A stretch of 64,000 nt of DNA. Origin: Persicaria tinctoria. Lineage: Eukaryota; Streptophyta; Magnoliopsida; Caryophyllales; Polygonaceae. Numbering within the stretch: position 1 is the stretch's first letter; each line of letters starts with the position of its first letter. Where the stretch lies: positions 32,361,120-32,425,119 of the forward strand of contig JBANSL010000010.1 in the NCBI GenBank assembly GCA_037127255.1, in the 5' to 3' direction. Shown in pieces: positions 57,301 to 64,000 of this stretch. The notes beneath the pieces were generated by a model, which was not told the DNA's origin, did no database searches, and saw nothing but the letters and a program-made list of their open reading frames with translations. Made by a program: the position numbers and the translations under genes.

Positions 57301-60300
57301 ATCATGTCTACATCGCGGTCTAATATAATTTTAACAGGGCGATTCAATAGATATGAGGGAACAGAAGCTACAGCAGCAATGAATGCTGATCTTGTCTCCT
57401 TTCCACCGAAGCCGCCGCCAATTCTTTTGGTTTTGCAGACCACCTTTGACATGGGAAGATCAAGAACATGAGCGACATACTTCTGGTGCTTTTGTGGGGC
57501 CTGCAAAAATAACAGTTTTAAGTCATCATGGATCAGACAAGTTACAGGTAGAAACCACATACCTAAAAGAAGATGAAAGGAGTAAGTAACTCAACTCTAC
57601 AACAATTTACATTCATTTCACTTCTATGATGATGAAGTTATTTCATGAAGTTCATAGTCATTCTAGACCGTGCAAAAGGCGGTGGGATCAAACTGAGCCC
57701 CCAAATATTAGGGGCCCAAAATTTACGAAATTAAAATTATTATGAGTATGAGATAAACATTTCAAGAATTTAAAGAAACTTTTGATACTTTATTTGTGAG
57801 AATTACCATTATTATCAAATGTGGGGTAACTTTTGCATTTTATTATTTAATTTATTCTATTGGTAGGGTGTATCTTTGAATTTAACACAGGAGCTTACCC
57901 TGTTTATAGACCTCATAAATCATAATCAACATGAAAAATCTAATCCATCATTGACAAGTAGAAGCAGTATCTATTTTCTAGCTCCGATTAAGCAGTGAAA
58001 GAAATCATGCTTGGAATTCAATTTCAATTATTCACAGAGAAGAATGGTTGTAAAGTTTACAAAAGAAATTCTTACTTGGGTAGATGAGATCATATGAACC
58101 TCATTTCCATTATCCATTGTCCATATCAAAGTGCCCTGTGGCTCTAAATAGAAATGCTCCTGTCCACCCACATGCACCTCTCCCTCTATGATCCTGTCAC
58201 ACTGGCCAGACTGAAAGCAAAGATCTACATCACCATTCTGTAAGCATTTCTCTGAATTAGGATGAAAGCTTCTACTTTTTAGCGCATCCTCGATGGATAA
58301 TATCGGAGGCAGCTCTTCGTACTCAATGAGAACTTTCCCCGCAGCTAGCTTTGCATTTTCATGTGTATCTGAAACTACCACACCTATTACCTGAAGCAGA
58401 TATGCATATAAAGTTATGTATCAGTTAAAAAGAGTTGAAGATGATTGCCATAAAAGCTTGATACCTGTCCCACGCAAGTGACAAACTCAGTTGCAAAAAC
58501 CTCTTCATCAGGAACAACAGGACCAGTATGATTGTCTCCTGGAACATCTTTGGCAAAGAATATGCCTGCAAATCCAGGAGATGACTTTGCACCTGAATCA
58601 TCAATGGAGATAATTCGAGCATGAGGCTTTGTACTCATTACTAAAGCAGCATGCAAGCCATTTGGAGGCATTGGCACATCATCTGTGTATTCTGCTTCCC
58701 CCGTTACCTGGAAACATAAGAAATAATCATGTCACCATCAGAATATCACAAAGTAAAAAAAGGGGGAAAAGAAGAAGAAGAAGAAGAAGATAGCAGGGAA
58801 TCAAACAATAGATGGGGCTGCTGCAATCTTGCAAGTCACAGTGCAGACCCTCTAAAGCGTTATGAAAGATTTGAAGGGCTAGCCTCTTAATGCTTGCAGC
58901 TTCGAGTACCTCTTTTTCACTAAAAAGATTGTCGAAGACACGGGTTCGATTCCCGTAAGGGATAGGTACTCATTTTCTTCTACCAATGAAGGTATTATTT
59001 ATATTCTATGAATTACAAGAACAAAATTTAAATAGAAGTTTGATTCTTCACAAGACACACCTGAAGTCTTGCAGACTGGTGAATCTCTGGAGACCCCACA
59101 GATGTCCCTTGTTTAACTACATCATAATCTTGACTTCCTAAGATAGATGGCCTATGGTATGGATGTACAGCAGAAAGATGGGATAATGGTAAGGTCTCAG
59201 TAAAATATGTCTTCCCGTTCATCTGCTGGCAAACCCAAAGGAAATATTTGAAAAAGAAACTCTGTGTCAAGGATTTTCTGAACTCCACCATCCCACCAGG
59301 AGCATTGTCTGACAGCAAAATATCTTTTTCCAAGACCTTCAACGCACCATCCAACAAGTCTTTGTTCCAGACCTTCCCTAGGAGGAATTCGTTAGTTTTT
59401 GATGCTAAAAGGGAAACAGGTGCTACTCCACCATAAGCAATTGATGCATCGGCAACTATCCACTTTTTATCCTTTTCTACAAGATGGACACGCATCCCGG
59501 CATTAACAATTGCAATGTCATCATCTCTACGATGAGCTTGTTTAAACTCCCTCACAAATTCAAAGGATTTGTTCCAAGGCAAGATTATTGAAAGCAATAT
59601 CTCATCCCTAGCTAGATCCACTTTACGGTAACCAAGGAAAAAGGTTTCTGCTGAAGTTGTTCGAATATTTCCATTTTTATCAATGATCTGAAACTTAGCT
59701 CCTGTTGCCATCCAAAGGGGATTGAGATCTGAAATAGGGCTGGCAGTGCACACATTCCCACCAACTGATGCGACATTCTTGATCTGAGTCCCAGCAAACC
59801 ATCTTATTTGTTCAACAAGTGCCTTGCAAGATGATGTTTCATGAGCAGCACGCTCCAGAATAACTTTCTTCAGGACAATGAGGAGTTCAGAAAGCCTAAC
59901 AGCAGCTCCTATTTCCAAACCATCGTCTTTCACATTTAAGATGTTCAATTCAGGCACTTGTGCAATTGATATTAGTACTTGATACTGAATTCTCTTTAAC
60001 CTCATTTCTATTCCTATCTCTGTGTTTCCTACGACTAGCTTTGCCTCTGGGTTTCTTGCTTTCAGTTCCAGAACATGCTGAAGCTTCGAGGGTCTATACC
60101 AATTAAGCCCACCAAATCCAGACAAATGTAGAAAAGATGGTTTTCTTAATACTAGTTCAGGAGGAAAAATGAGCTCTTTCTCAACATATTTACTTCCATC
60201 TATGTCACTGTAAGAGACTGGTTGATACGACCCATTACAGGTGACAGTTTCCTGTGACGTGATGCCTTCACTGACAGATCTTTGTCCACATGAACAGGGC

Positions 60301-61504
60301 TTACCAGTAGATGGGCAAATAAACTCACCATTTGCATGGTTCGCAGAGAATGGACGAGTATATAAAGCATCATCTGTTTTGGCAAAGACTCGAAAAGCAT
60401 CAAAAATTGGCCTGTAGCCTGTGCAACGGCATAAGTTCCCTGCGAGACTTTCTTCTATTTGCTCCTCTGATGGTGGATTTGGACTTGATCTTAGCAATGC
60501 ATACATGGACATGACAAATCCAGGAGTGCAAAATCCACACTGTGAACCATGTGATTTTGCAAGGGATTCCTGCAATTAAGTAGAAAGAACAAGAGATGAC
60601 ATAAGAGACTCATCTTTCCCAGTAATATTTGTTGTCACTGGGTTCAAGAAACCCCTCAGAATCCATTGCAATATTACCATTTACAAGGCAGCATTACCTG
60701 AACTGGATGCAGACCGCCTCTACGACTGCCAATTCCCTCTACTGTGATCACATGCATTCCTTCTACTGAGTATAGAGGTGCCAAGCAAGCATTAACTGCA
60801 TTATGCCTGGAAAAAAAAATCCATCTACAACTATCAAACTGCTACTTCAGGATGCTAACAAAGATATGCAAGAGTATAAGTTAACCTATAGGTAAAATTT
60901 CAATAAATCACTAAGAGGCAATTGAGTAAAAATACGCAGAAGAGCAAGGAAGTCAACGAAGAACTGAAACTTACACACATTTCTTTAGTTTCGGATTGTA
61001 GTAAGAGACCATCACGGTACAAGCACCACAACCACCTTCTCCACATCCCAATTTTGTTCCTATCAGCCCCTGATCTGCATGAATCATGGAACCAGCAGAG
61101 CAATAAACTGATCAGAGCTATTCCATCGCAATTTCAAAGATAAGGCCTTTACTCCAAAGATTTGCACAAACTGCAACACATCAAGCATGATAAAGGTCGG
61201 AATTTTGCATAGTATTTTCCACGCCAATCTCCTTAGAATAAACGGAGTACATCGAATTGTTTCCCTAGGTTCCTACTCCATCTCTCTATTCCAACCGAAT
61301 AGCCAAAGCAGCAATCATCTACTCGCAAAAAATGGAGAAAACCACAAAGCAAGAGGGAGTGGTTTGACCTCTGAGGAACTCGAGAAGAGTCAGGTGAGCC
61401 AAACCATCAGGAAGAACTCTCCGGACTCCATTGATGAAGACGATCGCTTCTGTGGACACCATCTCCGCGGCCTCCAATTCGCCGTCGCTCTTCAACGATC
61501 CCAT
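54321..61504 (-). CDS. XDH1: Xanthine dehydrogenase, 14 coding exons
   Basis: Molybdenum enzyme oxidising hypoxanthine and xanthine to urate in purine breakdown, probably in the cytosol. Exons from the start: 61504-61369, 61074-60975, 60806-60698, 60569-59061, 58707-58465, 58390-58076, 57500-57261, 56827-56543, 56395-56174, 56001-55840, 55639-55505, 55236-55000, 54851-54678, 54563-54321. All are GT-AG and in phase, giving 1369 aa (Arabidopsis ~1361). First [2Fe-2S] site: [10 protein letters not shown] (Cys56, 61, 64, then Cys78). Second: CGFC (126-129) and CRC (162-164). The FAD domain lies in the large fourth exon ([14 protein letters not shown]). The molybdopterin domain shows [35 protein letters not shown] and the catalytic Glu in [12 protein letters not shown]. 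No lesion is seen, so it should be functional. Confidence 0.96.
56983..57105. repeat. Direct repeat in XDH intron
   Basis: A ~35-bp segment containing atattctcca and atccattcctttattctt is present twice, about 86 bp apart (about 56985 and 57071), in the intron between the seventh and eighth coding exons. It reads as a local tandem duplication. Confidence 0.75.
58909..58973 (+). other. tRNA-like fold in XDH intron 4 (possible organelle-derived fragment)
   Basis: On the plus strand, acggg-ttcgatt-cccgt (58941-58957) forms a perfect 5-bp stem with a 7-nt TTCGATT loop, like a tRNA T-arm. It is enclosed by gagtacct and aggtactc, which pair over 8 bp. A cttttt/aaaaag hairpin and a cttcga/tcgaag stem lie upstream. 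There is no D-arm or anticodon arm of normal shape, so it is not a standard tRNA gene. A relic of organelle DNA is possible. Confidence 0.35.
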
Positions 61505-61777
61505 CCCTCGGATGTTCTACAAGTCCAGAATTTTGCAAAATCCGGTTCCCGGATCCAAGGGATAACCGACTGAAAGCAATCGCCGACCTAGCGGTAGTCA
61601 ATATGAATTGAGAGTTGAGAGAGATGGGAATGGAATTATGGAAGGAAACGGATGAGAACGGGGATGATTCAAGTCCGACAAAATAGGAAGTCGACAGCGA
61701 TAAGAGTCTGCACTCTACAAGAGTTGTGTCAATTTTGCACACTTTTCAACCTACCTTACATTTCGGGGGAGACTATC
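61505..61777 (-). promoter_or_regulatory. Presumed XDH leader and proximal promoter
   Basis: The region directly upstream of the XDH start, bounded by a foldback element. No clear TATA box was found; the assignment rests on position only. Confidence 0.35.
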
Positions 61778-62265
61778 CGCACGGCCAAAATATCGCCAAT
61801 CACACGGTGGCGGTGACGAAATTGAAAACCGTAGGAGTGGCGGTGACGAAATTGAAAACCGTAGGAAAATATTGTGGTTTTAGTTTTGAAAACCGTAGAA
61901 AAATTCACGGTCACGGAGTTGGAAATCGTGGGCTTGGCCCAAAACAAAAAAAAAGCCCAAAAAAATAAAGCCCAAAACAAAACCCAAAAAAAAACCCTAA
62001 AAAGAGGCCCAATTTCCCGCTGCCACAGTTCTGGAAACCGTGAGAACTGTAGCACGCGGATTCCCGATGACCTTTTATACTTTTTTTTTCTGGCGGTGTA
62101 ACAATTTTCTTACAATTTGAGAAGTTGTGGCAGCGACAATTGCTACGGTTTTCAGAACTGTCGCCACATTATTCCCCACGGTTTTCGAAACTGTGACAGC
62201 CCAGATTCTCGCGGTTTTCGGAACTGTGGCAGCCACCGTGTATTTGGCGAGAAATTGGCCGTGCG
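61778..62265. mobile_element. Foldback-type transposable element upstream of XDH
   Basis: A 488-bp unit with 34-bp terminal inverted repeats (61778-61811 and 62232-62265) that match at 29 positions; both begin cgcacggccaa and end acacggtggc. Inside the left arm a 30-bp unit with gaaaaccgt repeats directly (61807 and 61837, with a third gaaaaccgt at 61888). Inside the right arm three 33-bp units carry the reverse motif acggttttc (62146, 62179, 62212). Such clustered subterminal repeats occur in CACTA and foldback elements. No CACTA terminus or target duplication was found, so the superfamily is open. Confidence 0.75.
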
Positions 62266-64000
62266 CTCAGCAAACCTGTACATTTCCCTACCTTACCCTC
62301 GGTCCATCCCCTACTGTCTATTTCATCACCATCCCTGCTCCATCTACATTCATCATCACCACGTCTCCACGCTATCACATCCTTCACCATTCTCCATCAC
62401 CAAATCCCATCCTTGCTCTTCTGCTCCCATCGATCAGGTCACCACCATCACCGTCTCAATCGTCACCACCATCAACATTTCAATCCCCGCCAATCACACC
62501 TTCGTCCCTCCTTGTCCTTGAAGAGCATCAGCCATAGCACTACGAGTCACCTCCTTTGACGTCCACCGCCGCCCAGAAGCCGTCGTCAAGCCACCGAAGC
62601 TTCTTCCCTTGTTTGAGCGCGCTTCGGTAAGCCGTTCTCCTTTGTTTCCGATCCAAACCACTCTCGAGACCTACCATCACCCTCACCCATGTCCGACGCA
62701 GGTCCGACGAGCCATCGCAAGCCTCCGACGATGCTCGAACCTCCGATCGAGAGCTCCGAAGTCGCGAACACGTTGGTAAACCCCTGAGCCTCCTTTTCCT
62801 TTCTCGTTCTATATCATGCTACCTTTCGATGCTTAGACTAACGGGGGGGGGGGGGGGGTGAGCGATAGCCGAGTGCTGGAAGTCGGGTGGGTTCGGGACC
62901 TCCGGTGAGAGCTCCGGCGTAGTGTGCGAGACGAGGAGCAGCAGCGAGGCCAAGCTGTGCGAGATGAGCTAAACAGGGGCGGGAGAGAGCAGCAGCGGGC
63001 GTGAGCAGCAGCAAGCGCGAGTGAGAGGCAACCAGCGAGCAGGAGAGGCGAGCCAGCGAGCGTGGGCGCAGGCGAGCCGGCGGGAGCGAGCAGAGCCAGC
63101 AGGCGCGGGACGTTCCTTTCGAATTCGGAAGGAAGGGGACGATGATGTGGTCTTGTGGGGCCCTCTTTCCTTGTTATCATATTAATTGTTTTAGTTGTTT
63201 AACCGGTTGGGTTTAGATTAGACGGGTTCGGTTCGGTTGGATTTAAATGGGTTTGGTTTGGTTCGGGTTTATCCGTTCATTTAATTATTTAACTATTTAA
63301 CAGTATTTAAAATATTATAATAGTATTTGAGGATTTAAAAGATAAAGTATTAATTTTGGAGATTTATAAAGGGTTGATTTTGTTAAATAAAAACGGTTTG
63401 GATTTTAGGGGATTTGGAAATAACTTGTAAGGGTGTTTTATTAAATGGTGTTTTATAATATTATATCTATAATAATTAATAATTGGGATTTAACATAAAT
63501 AAGTTGGACTTGCCTGTTAGAAAAGAATTTGGAAAAGAATTTCAAGGTTGGGAAGTAGTCTAATAAATAAATTGAAAAGGAACTTAGCGAGTATTTTTAA
63601 GGGTCGGGACTCTAACTCGGATTTGAAACAGATTTGGATCTAAACTTGAGAGTCTGACTTGTTCTGTGACTGACTAGCATGGTGTTCTGATATGTGTGAG
63701 TAATAGCATAACTTTTGGTGATTTATTATAAGATATTAAATGTTGGATATTTATGACGAGGTAGTAGGATTTTATATCACACAAATTATAACTTATGATA
63801 TTGATGAATTGTTGGAGTATATGCGGATATGATGAGTATGAACATGCTGAATTGGTTAGATGTTTATGGAGAACGATGTGACCTTATGGAACGTATGCTA
63901 CAATGGGATTTACGATGTGTTACTTGTCCTATTGATTGATATGTGCTTGCGTGTTTAATTGTTAGACGTACACTTATGTATATCCCACTTTGTACTTAGG
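62266..64000. other. Unassigned repeat-like DNA
   Basis: GC-rich to about 63120, with a G17-18 run near 62844-62861 and short frames rich in Ser, Arg and Ala that look like translated GC-rich DNA. It then turns AT-rich, with phrases (gggtcgggactctaac; tggatatttatgacgaggta) that recall gypsy LTR sequence. There is no second copy in the window, so this is only an impression. No gene is supported. Confidence 0.4.

Overview
This window is nuclear DNA of a flowering plant, most likely a eudicot. Three intron-containing plant genes have GT-AG introns and full-length matches to plant families, and they sit beside a dense nest of plant retrotransposons (SIRE-type Ty1/copia, Athila-like Ty3/gypsy, L1-type LINEs). 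The asterid-like feel of the proteins is only an impression; no species is claimed.

Layout. 1-1.5 kb: decayed copia gag. About 1.5-3.47 kb and 11.67-14.59 kb: pieces of one minus-strand Athila-like gypsy element, split by a LINE (3482-11655, minus) with a perfect 15-bp target duplication and a poly-A tail. 14591-24347: a complete SIRE-type copia element with two ~1.06 kb LTRs, a 5-bp target duplication (gatag), gag, pol, an envelope-position ORF and a few inactivating lesions. 24.4-28.7 kb: a LINE fragment split by a 2.27 kb non-autonomous LTR element (25301-27573, target duplication attac). 28.97-31.9 kb: an LTR-like block and non-coding gypsy sequence. 32.6-33.98 kb: a gypsy RNase H/integrase fragment. 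33.98-34.57 kb: a GATC-rich palindromic insert. 34.57-40.4 kb: a decayed CCHC-type LINE ending just upstream of the first host gene.

Host genes occupy 40.7-61.6 kb: a P1B copper ATPase (HMA5-like, 8 coding exons, 971 aa, plus strand), a RING-H2 E3 ligase of the BIG BROTHER type (7 coding exons, 250 aa, plus strand), and xanthine dehydrogenase (14 coding exons, 1369 aa, minus strand, convergent with the ligase gene). All three can be spliced in frame from start to stop with consensus junctions, so they look intact. They are not a pathway; they are neighbours in a gene island. A Stowaway MITE precedes the E3 gene and a 488-bp foldback element precedes the XDH gene. The last 1.7 kb is unassigned, repeat-like sequence.

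The most unusual object is the 8.17 kb LINE at 3482-11655. Where plant L1 elements normally carry a CCHC zinc-knuckle ORF1, this one has a very long, hydrophobic, Cys/Tyr/Leu-rich open frame (1036 codons from its first good ATG, interrupted by one TGA). It contains three sets of tandem duplications whose periods (276, 246 and 138 bp) are all multiples of three, and a duplicated basic KGKGIL module. It ends in a 4-nt ATGA overlap with the ORF2 start.
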